Program-made: the position numbers and the translations under genes
Source of the DNA: Petunia secreta
Taxonomy: Eukaryota > Streptophyta > Magnoliopsida > Solanales > Solanaceae
Direction: 5' to 3'
DNA length: 64,000 bases
Assembly: GCA_029990175.1 (NCBI GenBank)
Contig: JARKIP010000011.1
Location: 24,836,001 to 24,900,000 of the forward strand
The notes under the pieces: model-generated
Seen by the model: the letters and a program-made list of their open reading frames with translations, nothing else
Databases searched by the model: none
What the model was told of the DNA's origin: nothing
Part shown: piece by piece, positions 11,545 through 22,547 of the stretch
Position numbering within the stretch: position 1 is the stretch's first letter
How the letters are laid out: each line of letters starts with the position of its first letter

Positions 11545-13679
11545 ATGTCTGAAAAACCACCACCATCTACGCTTGCTCAAAGGATTGCAAAGGCTCGTGC
11601 AAAAATTCTTCAAAAAGGGGACAAAAAGCTGATAAAGAAGTTGGGGTTAAGGACGACTTCTGCTACACCCATCGTACAAAGTTCATCTCAACCACCACAT
11701 GAGGTAATCCCTGTTCCTGTTTTATCTACACCTGTTACTTCAGTAGAGATGAAAAGCCCTGGAATGTCAGAAACTGAAACCCTAGTGTCTGGGTTAGACA
11801 AAATAATAGGTGAACAAATAGATAGGGGGAACTCATGTGAGGCAGAGCGTGATCATGTAGGAGATGAACTTAGAGAAGGAATGCATGTGCCTGTGGTAGT
11901 TGAGTCTGGTGTAAATTTGAATGTTGCAGAAACAGTAATAGAGAAGTTCAAGGAGGATGATAGGGATGAGAGAGCTAAGGAAAAATCTGTGCCAGAAAGT
12001 CCAACCGATAGAGGACTTGAATCTGCTGAAGCCCCAGAGAATTTGGTGCAAGAGCCTGTTGCTTGCCCAAATTCAACTGAGGTTGATGATGCAGACATAG
12101 ATTGGACAGATTCTGAGGAAGAAGGAAAGAAGGATGCAACGTTGGAAAAGACTGAACTAAGAGAAACTCCCAAAGTGGTTGAAGAACCAAAAAGAAAAAG
12201 GAAGTTTGGAGAAGAAGATGAAAATTGGCAGGGGAGGAAGAGGAGGAGGAAGTTGTATTCCTGAAAGAAAATATAGTGGAGCCTGAAAAGAGAAGAAGGT
12301 TAGTGAAAGGGGGAAAACCAGTGTTGAAGACAAGGCTAGTTGATGAAGATTGTGATGAGAGTGGCAGTGTTGACAAGGTTGAACCTGTGGCTAGAAGGGT
12401 TGGCACCAGGTCTGTCTTAAAACAACAATTGGAAAAGGTTGGAAAGCTAGAGAGAACAGTAACTAATGTCAGAGAGAGATAAGCTAGGAAGAAGGAGGAA
12501 GAAAAAAGAGCTGAGGAAAACCAGGAGGAAAGTGATGATGATGATGCAGGTAGTTATGCTGAGCCTAGTGACTCAGATACTGACAGTGAAGCTGAGACAA
12601 GAAGAAGAAGAAGAAGAAGAAGAAGAAGAAGAAGAAGAAGAAGAAGAAGAGGCAGTGAGGAGGAAACTGATAGAGTGGCTTTCTTCTCTAAACATCAGGT
12701 GTTGCATGGCAGCATCCTGCATGATGAGAAAGAGTTTCATTTGAAGCCATTACTCAGAATGATTGGACACCAAGGCTGGTTGGGGTTGTTTAGCAACAAA
12801 GACAGGAAGCTATATGCTGAAGAGGTCAGAGAGTTCTATACGAACTGCAGAGTCAATGCTAGGAGGGTGTTTACCACTGTGAAAGGTGTGGAGATTGAAT
12901 TTGGGAGACCTGAGCTTGGGATAATTCTTGACATACCAGCAGAAGGTTATTGCAGGTACATTAAGCTCAAGTGGCCAAAAAGGACTGATGGAGTCACTCC
13001 TTTAGCTGTTGTCAAGAAATTCTCAGGGAAACCCAAGTTGAGAAAGGAGAGGAAGGTAGACAAGAAAGAAATGGAACCTGCACATCAACTGTTGTTTGAG
13101 TTTGTGCACAGGTTTCTTCTACCAAGAGGAGAGAGGAACTGTGAGGCCAGTGCTTTGGACCTAACGTACATGGATCTGCTGGACAGGGGAGTGAAGATTA
13201 ATTTTCCTGGGCTGATAATTAGACACATCAAAAGAATTGCTGACACTGAGCAGAAGCCATACTCCCTTGTTCATTCCTATATCATTCAGCAGGTTCTAGA
13301 GCACTTTGGGGTCCCTTTAGAAGCTGGGAAGAAGCCAACCATTCACCAGATGTTTGGAATTAATGTGCTGAAAAACTGTGACTTCTTCAGAGAAAGCAGA
13401 GCTTCAAAGAGACCAATGCAGGCTAAGCAAGAGCAGGAGAAGGAAAGTGAGGATTATGGACCCGAGGAGGCCATTGATGCTGTGAAGGAGCTGGAGACGC
13501 ATGTCCTGGAGGTGAATGAAGAAAACACAGAGCTCCACAGACAGCTGAAGTTGAAGGATCAAGAAATTGATCGTTTGAAGATAGCTTGCCACAAGTATGA
13601 GGCGGAGTTGTTGATGGAAAGGGCCAAAAATACGAAGCAACTTGAGGCACTTCTCAAACACTTCAATGTTCAGCTTTGA
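11545..13679 (+). pseudogene. Sirevirus third ORF, env-like / putative plant transposon domain protein (broken)
   Basis: The third ORF of Sireviruses is often called env-like; its function is unproven. It begins MSEKPPPSTLAQRIAKARAK at 11545, preceded by a 0.6-kb spacer after pol. An acidic N-terminal region runs to TGA 12262-12264, and the reading continues in another frame from about 12225. TAA 12480-12482 interrupts it, and an AAG microsatellite follows. The conserved domain spans about 12660-13400 (HLKPLLRMIGHQGWLGLF, EFYTNCRVNARRVFTTVKG, ALDLTYMDLLDRGVKINFPG). The C-terminus is a coiled coil ending at 13679. I see no clear signal peptide or membrane segment. Another decayed copy lies on - at 53.9-55.8 kb. 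Confidence 0.82.
12600..12651 (+). repeat. (GAA)n microsatellite inside the env-like ORF
   Basis: About 17 uninterrupted trinucleotide units. One frame reads poly-Glu, another poly-Arg; the frame that joins the downstream conserved domain reads Arg. It lies in an acidic region, so an indel may have shifted the frame. Confidence 0.9.
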
Positions 13680-14139
13680 ATCCTCCTGTCCTATCTCATT
13701 CTGCTATAATTCCTTCTCTTCACCAGTTGTCTACCCTCTCTTATGATCTCCTGATTTCATGTTGTTGGATGTTTAAGACAATTTGTTCTGTTGTGTACTA
13801 AATATTGGGGTTGTGCTGCTGACACAACCTGGATGATGATTTTAAATTTCCTTATGTTTATGCATGTTTCCTGATTTAGTCATTGGTTCTGATTGGGCCC
13901 TTATTCTTGCTTATATGTGCTATTATTACTGACTTGTTGCCTTGTGCTTTAGACTAAGTTTCACTGGCAAGTTCATACAGGGATTCGAATCTTTTCGATG
14001 ATGCCAAAAGGGGGAAGATGGAAATGTTGGAGTGTTTGTGACCTAATTCATCATCTGTTTTTTTATATATACTGTTTTTGTTTGTTTGCTGGTATTTTTG
14101 TCTACTCAGGTTCTTGGGCAACATTTGTTTGTCATCATC

Positions 14140-14151
14140 AAAAAGGGGGAA
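14140..14151 (+). other. Sirevirus polypurine tract
   Basis: AAAAAGGGGGAA lies just upstream of the 3' LTR start at 14154. It primes plus-strand DNA synthesis. The 460 bases between the env-like stop and this tract hold no gene. Confidence 0.85.
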
Positions 14152-14328
14152 TTTGTTGAGAGCTGGTTTTGAAGCATGACAAACAAGAAGGACTCCTAGG
14201 TTCTCACTAAGGACCAGGTCCTTAGAATGAAGGGCACAGGTGATCGAAAAGAGTACGGGTTGCAAATCCCTGCGGAACTAGGAGTAGTGGCGCGTGATTG
14301 AACATACATCCTAGTCAGACTAAAAGAA

Positions 14329-15191
14329 TGATAAGGATCAAAACTAAAACGCGGAAAGTAAAGATAGAGAGCGAGACACAACTCGAACTCCCTACGAAGT
14401 AACCCCGGGGAACTTGTCCCGAGATACCCTCGTATCGGTGTCAAGAAGGACCTACACTATGCAACCACCCTCGAGTCACACTCGGGACTCGCAAGTAGAA
14501 TGATCGGGTTTTCGGTTCAAGACTCAACTAGGTTCCACTAGTGAATTCAAGCAACCAAGACAAAGGGTTCTCCAAACAAGAGATAGATTCTTTTCATCAT
14601 TCATAAATTTCAAGGTAAGCTAATGTTTGAAGAGGTTTGTGAAGTATTTATAGACTTCACTTACATGTAATGAAAGCTCAAAAATACCCCGAAAGTGGGT
14701 TAAAACAATAAAGGCCTCATAGGGCTATAGTTGTCCAAAACTTAGCAAATAAACTAGGAATCCCGCAACCCTTCACAAAGTAGGCGCCCAGCCTACTTTA
14801 ACTAGGCGCCCCACCTATTTCTTGGTTTGCTGAAGGAGTAGAACAGGCGCCCCTGCTAGGCGTCCCTACTAGGCGGTCCGCCTGGAGCAAATTGGCCTGC
14901 AGAGGCGGTCGGCCGCCTGGAGCAAATCCAGAGAGCTGATCAAAACTAGGCGGCCGGCCTAGTTGAGTAGGCGGTCCGCCCATTCCAGTGGCCTCTTGAG
15001 TTGCTTCCAAACGTGCTCCGAATGTCTCTTCAAGTGGTCTAAGTGATCCACCATCTACGGCACTCAAAAGCATGATCTTACGGCTACGCTCGGACCCTTC
15101 ATCCATGTCTCTCCAAATCAAGTAAAGATGGGTGTCTTGGATCAACCTTGCTTGACTCCTAGTGTACGGCCTTGAGGTATGCCCCGCATCA
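14329..15191 (-). repeat. CRM-like element 1, 3' LTR
   Basis: It carries the C-terminus of pol, an array of GGCG dyads (14782-14981) and a TATA box on - (TATAAATA, 14645-14652). Confidence 0.93.
14782..14981. repeat. Array of GGCG...CGCC imperfect dyads in the 3' LTR of CRM-like element 1
   Basis: About eight GC-rich units such as AGGCGGTCCGCCT, AGGCGCCCCACCT and AGGCGGCCGGCCT are separated by unrelated AT-richer spacers of 5-25 bases. In transcription direction the array lies upstream of the TATA box, in U3. The same array is at 21403-21602, and a related one in the leader at 20322-20476. Confidence 0.8.
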
Positions 15192-17991
15192 TCCTCCCCT
15201 TCTTGGGAAGGTTTCGTCCTCGAAACCATGGCTTCCTCCTCTCCGGCATCACCATCTCCTACATCACAAGGGGTCAAGTCAGTCACATTAAAAGTATTAG
15301 ACACATTGTACTTACCGGGTAGATCGATCACATAGGCATTGTTGTTGATCTTGGAAAGCACTTGAAAAGGTCCATCTCCACGAGGTGCCAACTTCCCTTT
15401 CCTTAGGTTTGGAAACCTCTCTTTTCGGAAGTGCACCCACACCCAATCTCCCTTTTTTAGCTCAAGCTTCTTCCTTCCCTTGTTCTTCTTGGAAGCAACC
15501 TTGGCATAGGCTTCCTCCAAGTTCTTCTTGGCTTTAGCATGAAGTTCAATCATAGCCTTTGCTCGGCTTTTCCCTTCAAAATTAGCAACCATTTCCCTTG
15601 GCAAAGGGGTTAGATCAAGGGGAATCAAGGGATTAAAACCATACACACATTCAAATGGAGTCATGCCAATCAAACTATGCAATGTACGATTGTAGGGAAA
15701 CTCCATGAGAGGGAGTTTATCAACCCACATCCCGGCCTTACCTCGGGTCATGGCCCTTAGAAGAGCACCCAAAGTCCGGTTTACCACCTCGGTTTGCCCA
15801 TCCGTTTGCGGGTGGTGGGACGTAGAGAACAAGAGCTTGGTGCCAAGGGCACCCCACAAACTTCTCCAAAAGTGGCTTAAGAACTTGGAGTCCCTATCAG
15901 TTACAATGGTTTGAGGCACACCATGCAATTTCAAGACATTGTCAATGAACAAGGAGGCAACATGTTGTGCATCATCACACTTCTTGCACGGAATGAAGTG
16001 CGCCATTTTGGAGAACCTATCCACGACAACATAAATGCTATCATGGCCCCCCCAGACCGTGGTAATCCCATCACGAAATCCATTGATATATCAACCCACG
16101 GGCTAGTAGGCACGGGGAGAGGAGTATACAAACCATGGGGGTTAGCTTTAGATTTCGCATGCTTGCACTCAAGGCAATTTTTGCAAAGCTTTTAAACTTG
16201 GACCCCCATCTTTGGCCAATGGAATTGTTCCATGAGAATGGCCAAGGTCTTGTTTCTCCCAAAGTGTCCCATCAAGCCCCCACAATGAGCTTCACGAATC
16301 AACAATTCCCTCCAAGAGGACTCGGGAACACACACTTTACCATTTTTAAAGATATATCCATTAACCCATTGGTATTTTTCAACCCTTTCCCCCTTTTCAA
16401 GAGCTTCATGAATGCTCTTTAGCTTAGGGTCATGAGCATACATCAATTTAATGCTCTCAAAACCCATGAGCTTGGAGGCTAAGGTGGTGTCAAGAGCAAA
16501 CTTTCTCGAAAGCGCATCCGCCACAACATTGTCCTTCCCTTTCTTGTATTGGATCACATAGGTAAAGGACTCAATGAATGCAACCCACTTGGCATGTCTC
16601 TTATTGAGCTTCTCTTGGCCTCTCAAATGCTTGAGTGACTCATGGTCACTCTTGATTACAAACTCACGAGGCCAAAGATAGTGTTGCCAATGGGCAAGGG
16701 CTCTCACAAGGGCATACAACTCCTTGTCATATGTAGAATAATTCAAGGAGGCCCCTTTCAATTCCTCACTAAAGTAGGCGATGGGTTTGCTATCTTGCAT
16801 TAAAACACCACCAATTCCCACCCCCGAGGCATCACACTCAACCTCAAATGCCTTTCCGAAGTCGGGCAATTGCAATAGAGGAGCGGTACTCAACCTACTT
16901 TTCAATTCATGGAAGGCCTTCTCTTGAGGCTCTCCCCAAACAAAAGGTTGGTCTTTCTTCACCAATTCGGTGAGTGGAGCGGCAATGGAGCTAAAGTCTT
17001 TCTTCAACTTTTCAAGCACTAGCCTAAGGTGATCAACATGGTCGTCTATTGATTTGCTATAGATCAATATATCGTCAAAATAGAGGACCACAAACTTGTT
17101 GATGAATGGCTTTAGAACATGGTTCATTAGCCTCATGAAAGTGCTAGGTGCATTGGAGAGCCCAAAGGGCATCACCAACCATTCATAGAGACCAAACTTG
17201 GTCTTTAATGCGGTCTTCCATTCATCACCGGGTTTCATCCGGATTTGATGGTAGCCGGACCTAAGGTCAATTTTGCTAAACACACATGAACCACTCAATT
17301 CATCTAACATATCATCAAGTCGGGGAATAGGATGGCGGTACTTTACCGTTATTTTGTTCACGGCCCGACAATCGACGCACATCCTCCAAGTGCCATCCTT
17401 TTTGGGAACAAGGATCACGGGTACGGCACAAGGACTCAAGCTTTCCCTCACCAAGCCTTTAGTGAGAAATTCATCAACTTGCTTTTGCAACTCCCTTGTA
17501 TCCTCTGGGTTGCTCCTATAGGCCGACTTGTTTGGGATTTGGGATCCCGGGGCAAAGTCTATTTGATGTTCAATGCCCCTCAAAGGAGGCAATCCATCCG
17601 GCATTTCATCCGGGAACATGTCCCCAAAATCCTTCAAGACATTCTCAAACACACTAGGCAAAGGGTTAGAAGAAAATTCACAATTAGAGTTTAGGATCAT
17701 ACCTTTGTACACTAGGTATAGGAGAAACTTGGTGCCATCATTTCCTTTTAAGATCTCGCCCGGTTGCATCATGGCACAAATGCCACCGGTAGAAGAAGAA
17801 GGTGGGATTGCCACCATGCTTTTGGAAAAAGGGCTAGTCTCAATGATTGGCTTGGCCTTTGCCACCTCCCTCAACTCCCTCATCCTAGTGTAGTCATCAC
17901 TCACTTGTTTGGTAGTTAGGGGTTTCAACACAAATTTTCTCCCTTCATGTTGGAGCGTGTAAGTGTTGACACGCCCGTTATGAACCGCTTG
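14798..17991 (-). pseudogene. CRM-like element 1 pol (RT, RNase H, integrase), broken
   Basis: RT motifs include SPCAVPVILVPKKDGTWRM, YRHPIPRLDDMLDEL, MPFGLSNAPSTFMRLMN and the catalytic YFDDILIYSKS near 17060-17090. An in-frame deletion of about 66 codons (junction near 17005) removes the RT thumb region; element 2 keeps it. RNase H is complete in outline: VECDASGVGIGG, STYDKELYAL, KSDHESLKHL, VVADALSRK. Integrase has its HHCC finger hit by TAA 16192-16194 and a frameshift in a seven-C run (16047-16053). Then come DRFSKMAHF, VTDRDSKF and HHPQTDGQTEVVNRTLG. The C-terminal part (GDWVWVHFRKERFPNLRKGK) runs through the PPT into the LTR with TSRPYTRSQARLIQ and ends at 14798. I see no canonical chromodomain. 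The last ~100 residues translate the dyad array and may not be functional. Confidence 0.9.
15192..15204 (-). other. CRM-like element 1 polypurine tract
   Basis: On - it reads AAGAAGGGGAGGA directly before the LTR. It is inside the pol frame, coding the QEGEDD segment. Confidence 0.8.
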
Positions 17992-19896
17992 TCAATCAAA
18001 TTGCCAAGGCCTTCCAAAGAGAAGGTGGCAAGCTTGCATGGGCACAACATCGAACAAGTGTTCATCAACATAACTACCCATTTTTAACTTGATCATTGCT
18101 TGCTTCACTACCTTCAACTCCCTACATTCACTTAGCCATTGCAATCGATAGGGCTTGGGATGTTTCACGGTAGGCAATTTCAATTGGGTTATAAGGGATT
18201 GACTCACAACATTAGTACAACTCCCGGAGTCAATGATCATAGAGCACACAACATCCTTAACACGACACCTAGCATGGAATAGATTTTCTCTTTGCAAGGC
18301 TTCACCATCCTCCACAATCATAGCTCCTAAGCTCCTCCTCACAACTAGGAAAGTATGAGGTACCTCATCCTCCACCGTATCATCTTGATCATCCTCCTCT
18401 ACTCCCTCATCTCCCTCTACTCCCTCATCTCCCTCCAGCTCACTTTCTTGCTCATAAACACTTTCACCAACAACAACCATGGTCCTCTTTGTAGGACATT
18501 CCTTAGCAAAGTGTCCATACCCCTTGCATTTGTGACATTGAATGGAAGAAGAAGTAGGAGTATTCAATTGGGTTTTATAGTTACCTCCCACATTGGGTGT
18601 GTACTTCTCAAACGGCTTCTTCACTTCTTTGCTAGCACTTGCTCCACTAGGGCCACTCGCATTTGTGAATCTTGCATTGGGAGTAGGATTTTTCCAATCC
18701 TTTTGCTTGGTCATGGAAGTAGAAGTATTACTCTTGTAACGGTTGGATTTCTCTTTGTCAAGCCATTGCTCGGCTTGAATAGCGGCATCAAGGACTTCTT
18801 GAAGTGAAAGATAAGCATGCAATCTCAATTGTGAAGCTATGCCATAGCTCAAACCATTCATGAAACGGATCACGGCTTGCTCCTCATCTTCGGTGTCCAT
18901 ATCCAAGGCCATTCGAGTTCTTTCAAACTCATCATAGTATTCATGCACCGTTTTGACACCTTGCTTCAACTCATAAAGTTTCTTGAGTTGTTCTTGACAA
19001 TATCTAGGAGTGATGTACTTGATACTCATGATACCCTTCAAGTCATTCCAACCCACATTCACGGGGAGTCCCGCTCTTCTCCTTGATCTCTTGACGGATT
19101 CCCACCAAGTAGATGCATAGGACTCAAAGGATGAAATAGCATAGGTACCCTTCTTGTCATCGGTCATGTCATTGGTGTCAAACAACCTTTCCATTTGTAG
19201 CACCCATTCAATATAAGCACTCGGATCACAATTTCCCTTAAAGATTGGGAGATTAAGCTTCACACTATTGAGGTTGGTGTTGTCACGACCCCCACGGAAT
19301 GGCTCCGGTTGGCCCCCATAGTGATCTTCATTCACACCATACTCCCTCCTCGCATTCCCTCCAACATATCCCATAGGTGGCCCTCGACCTCGGCCCCTAC
19401 CACGATCCATATTTCGACCCCAATTCATACCTCTCCTTGGTTGAAAGTGATCATCAAACCCATACATATCATCACCATAGTCGGCTTCCTCCCCTTCTTG
19501 AGCTTCTTCGACTTGCTCAAGAGGTTGCACGTTTCGGATGGGTCTTGGTAGTGGAATGTTTCTTGGGGGATTATCCAAGATACGGGGAATGCCCGTTCGT
19601 TCAATTCTCTCTCGATCCTCCTTTACCCGTTGTTGATTGAGCAATTCAATGACATGGCTTACTTGTTCCGGGGTAAAGTTAGGAGTACTTGAGACTTCCA
19701 CTTGGGCACTCGGGGCCTCTTTTTCGACTTGGACACTCGGGGTCCCTTTCTCCGAGGGGACATTAGAAGTCCCTTGCTCAACTAGAGCACTAGAGTTCAC
19801 CCGCTCGAGGCTTTCAATCCTCAAGTGCATACTATCCAATTTGGCGAGGATAGTAGCAAGGGCACTCTTAGCAAAGTCTTCGCCTTCGGTAGACAT
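17992..19896 (-). pseudogene. CRM-like element 1 gag-protease
   Basis: The start MSTEGEDFAKSALATIL at 19896 is chosen over an upstream Met because element 2 starts at the matching Met. Gag forms the particle. The N-terminal coiled-coil segment (KLDSMHLRIESLERVN) is followed by the retrotransposon gag domain (WVLQMERLFDTNDM, WWESVKRSRRRAG). The zinc knuckle is CHKCKGYGHFAKEC. An acidic linker follows, then an aspartic protease with MIIDSGSCTNVVS. The frame ends at TGA 17992-17994 after FGRPWQFD. Element 2 has Arg (CGA) there, so this is a CGA to TGA nonsense mutation rather than a natural gag-pol stop. Otherwise the ORF of about 634 codons is intact. Confidence 0.9.
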
Positions 19897-20321
19897 TGTA
19901 CCTGCGCAAGAAACAAATGTTAGCAAACAACCTCACACACTCCCTCACAAGTTTTCACTCGGATCCCTCGTTTAGTGGTGATGGCTATTTCACTCTTGCT
20001 TGAACTCAAAGCTTCACGAAGTTGAATAGTAAACCTAAACTTAATCACTCGACTCAAAAGCCAAATGTACTCCGGGGTGAGTGGAGGTGATATGACTCTA
20101 TCGGAACGTTAAGCTTTTTAAGTGCGGACTTGAGTCAAAAGAGACTACGAGTCTTCTTTGAATTCTAGTCTCCGGTCTAGGCTTGAGTGTTCCTATTAGC
20201 TTAGAAGGACTAGCACAACTCAAGTAGGTGCGATTACTCGAGGAAGTACTAGTTAGAAGTAATGCGATCAAAGAAACAAGAAATCCTACGAAAAACTACC
20301 CGAAACCACGCCCAACAGAAG

Positions 20322-20476
20322 TAGGCGCCCCACCTGTTTGGACTAGGTGGTCCGCCTGGTTCCCCTGCAGTGGAGAGTAGGCGGTCAGCCTACTCTAGTA
20401 GACGCCCCGCCTCTGTAAAATCCAGAGAGCACACAAAAAACAGGCGGTCCGCCCGTTTCACTAGGCGCCCCGCCTA
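20322..20476. repeat. GGCG...CGCC dyad array in the leader of CRM-like element 1
   Basis: Six dyad-like units (for example AGGCGGTCCGCCC and AGGCGCCCCGCCT) lie in the untranslated leader between PBS and gag. They resemble, but do not copy, the LTR array. The rest of the leader (19897-20930) holds no gene. Confidence 0.75.
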
Positions 20477-20930
20477 CTGCAAGTTTCAGCACAGTTTCAA
20501 ACACGATTTTCTTGGTTTTGCACCCAAAAATTCATCAATCCACACGTTGTTTTAGCAATTCAAAGGTACCCCAATGTTGTTTCAATCACAAAGAACCAAC
20601 CCCAACAACTTTAATCAAACCCCAATCAAAAACAAGCAATTTACCATGTTCATCAACTTCACGCTTAGGGTTTCAAATTTTCAAGGGGTTTCAAATTTTC
20701 AATTCTTGTGTTACTACTCCAAATTTGATGCTTAGGGTACCAAAAGAACGGGTTTCCAATAAGGAACAAACCCCAATATCAATCACTCAATGGGTCCATC
20801 AAACCAAGAATCCATGATCATATTTTTTTGTGTTTTCTTCTTTTCCTCAATAACAAACAAGAACCTAATATCGAAACCAACCTAGGCACGAAGAATCAAG
20901 GGTCGGGGGTTTGTAGAAACAAAACCTGAG

Positions 20931-20946
20931 CCTTGCTCTGATACCA
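20931..20946 (-). other. CRM-like element 1 primer-binding site
   Basis: On - it reads TGGTATCAGAGCAAGG, three bases inside the 5' LTR. It matches initiator tRNA-Met for the first 12 bases. Confidence 0.88.
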
Positions 20947-20949
20947 AGA

Positions 20950-21812
20950 TGATAAGGATCAAAACTAAAACGCGGAAAGTTAAGATAGAGAGCGAGACAC
21001 AACTCGAACTCCCTACGAAGTAACCCCGGGGAACTTGTCCCGAGATACCCTCGTATCGGTGTCAAGAAGGACCTACACTATGCAACCACCCTTGAGTCAC
21101 ACTCGGGACTCGCAAGTAGAATGATCGGGTTTTCGGTTCAAGACTCAACTAGGTTCCACTAGTGAATTCAAGCAACCAAGACAAAGGGTTCTCCAAACAA
21201 GAGATAGATTCTTTTCATCATTCATAAATTTCAAGGTAAGCTAAGGTTTGAAGAGGTTTGTGAAGTATTTATAGACTTCACTTACATGTAATGAAAGCTC
21301 AAAAATACCCCGAAAGTGGGTTAAAACAATAAAGGCCTCATAGGGCTATAGTTGTCCAAAACTTAGCAAATAAACTAGGAATCCCGCAACCCTTCACAAA
21401 GTAGGCGCCCAGCCTACTTTAACTAGGCGCCCCACCTATTTCTTGGTTTGCTGAAGGAGTAGAACAGGCGCCCCTGCTAGGCGTCCCTACTAGGCGGTCC
21501 GCCTGGAGCAAATTGGCCTGCAGAGGCGGTCGGCCGCCTGGAGCAAATCCAGAGAGCTGATCAAAACTAGGCGGCCGGCCTAGTTGAGTAGGCGGTCCGC
21601 CCATTCCAGTGGCCTCTTGAGTTGCTTCCAAACGTTCTCCAAATGTCTCTTCAAGTGGTCTAAGTGATCCACCATCCACGGCACTCAAAAGCATGATCTT
21701 CCGGCTACTCTCGGACCCTTCATCCATGTCTCTCCAAATCAAGTAAAGATGGGTGTCTTGGATCAACCTTGCTTGACTCATAGTGTACGGCCTTGAGGTA
21801 TGCCCCGCATCA
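20950..21812 (-). repeat. CRM-like element 1, 5' LTR
   Basis: 863 bases, about 99% identical by eye to 14329-15191. TATAAATA on - is at 21266-21273; the dyad array is at 21403-21602. Confidence 0.93.
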
Positions 21813-22547
21813 AAGAAGCTGTGTCCAAGCTGTGTTTGCGAAGTGTGAAAAGGAGTTGGACTTCAACAAGGAAAGGAGTTACGGGGAATCCTGACTTGCC
21901 TTAATTAACAGGATTCCTTGTAGAACTCTACGAGGGTTAAGAAGACCCATATATATGCAAGTAGCAGCAGCAGCCAAAATTGATTATTCAAAAATAGAGA
22001 GTTGAGAGCATATAAAGGCGATCCAGCATCTTTCTACGTGAGTGATCAGCAGAAGATAACTTGTGTGCGAGCAGAGTAACGAGACTAGATTTTCTGTCTA
22101 GGTTCGTCAAATTGCAAGTTGGCTTAAATCAGATCTTTCATAGTTTTACCTATTAGCTTATTCAGAAGCACATGTATTAGGTGAACCGTTGTGTATTTAC
22201 TGAGAAGCTAGAGTTTAGCTTTGAGTAGTAAGTAGGGTCTAGAGTGTAGCCCCTTGGTTACAGAGTTTGTAATCAGAAACATTGCCCTTGTGTTAGTAGA
22301 TTCAGTGCTAAAATCCCAGAGTGTGGGTCGTGGTTTTTTTCTCCCTTGAGCAAGGAGTTTTTCCACGTAAAAATCCTTGTGTTCTTGTGTGTATGTTTTG
22401 TGTGGTTCAGTGTTCCAGGCAGCAGGAGAGAAAATCTGAGAACAAGGTTCTCCTCCAGAAGAACAGTGTTCTTGAACGAAAATCGGAGGACACTATTCAA
22501 CCCCCCCTTCTAGTGTCTCAAGGAGGTGCATAAAGTGTAACAACAAT

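Larger units (their letters stand above)
14329..21812 (-). mobile_element. CRM-like chromovirus (Ty3/gypsy), element 1
   Basis: 863-base LTRs, each read on + as TGATAAGG...CCCCGCATCA, lie at 14329-15191 and 20950-21812. The TSD aagaa is at 14324-14328 and 21813-21817. Met PBS and PPT place it on -. The LTRs differ at about nine positions (about 1%), so it is younger than the Sirevirus it interrupts. Gag-protease is followed by RT, RNase H and integrase. Pol reads on through the PPT into the 3' LTR, as described for CRM elements. I assign it to CRM or a close relative from RT and integrase wording and this overlap; Galadriel-type is the alternative. Pol is broken in at least four places. Confidence 0.88.
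4532..22542 (+). mobile_element. Sirevirus-type Ty1/copia retrotransposon with env-like gene, hosting a CRM-like element
   Basis: LTRs start TGTTGAGAGC at 4532 and 14154 and end GTGTAACA at 5429 and 22542. The 5-bp TSD acaat is at 4527-4531 and 22543-22547. An initiator-Met PBS follows the 5' LTR, and a purine-rich PPT precedes the 3' LTR. The internal order gag, pol (PR-IN-RT-RH), then a third env-like ORF with coiled coil is the Sirevirus hallmark. Without the nested element it would be about 10.5 kb. The LTRs differ at roughly 20 of 898 positions by eye (about 2%). All three ORFs carry stops or frameshifts. It landed in the gag zinc knuckle of the Tekay-like element. Confidence 0.92.
14154..22542 (+). 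repeat. Sirevirus 3' LTR, split by the CRM-like element
   Basis: The two halves are 14154-14328 and 21818-22542. Joined after removing one TSD copy (aagaa), they match the 5' LTR along the full length. Confidence 0.92.

Noticed and set aside
17273..17893. Open frames on + inside CRM-like element 1 (and similar at 32348-32909 in element 2)
   Set aside because: They are antisense shadows of the pol frame on -; their text changes exactly with pol.
21419..21781. 120-codon open frame on - in the 5' LTR of CRM-like element 1
   Set aside because: It is the LTR-duplicated copy of the pol C-terminus, cut off from the rest of pol, not a gene.
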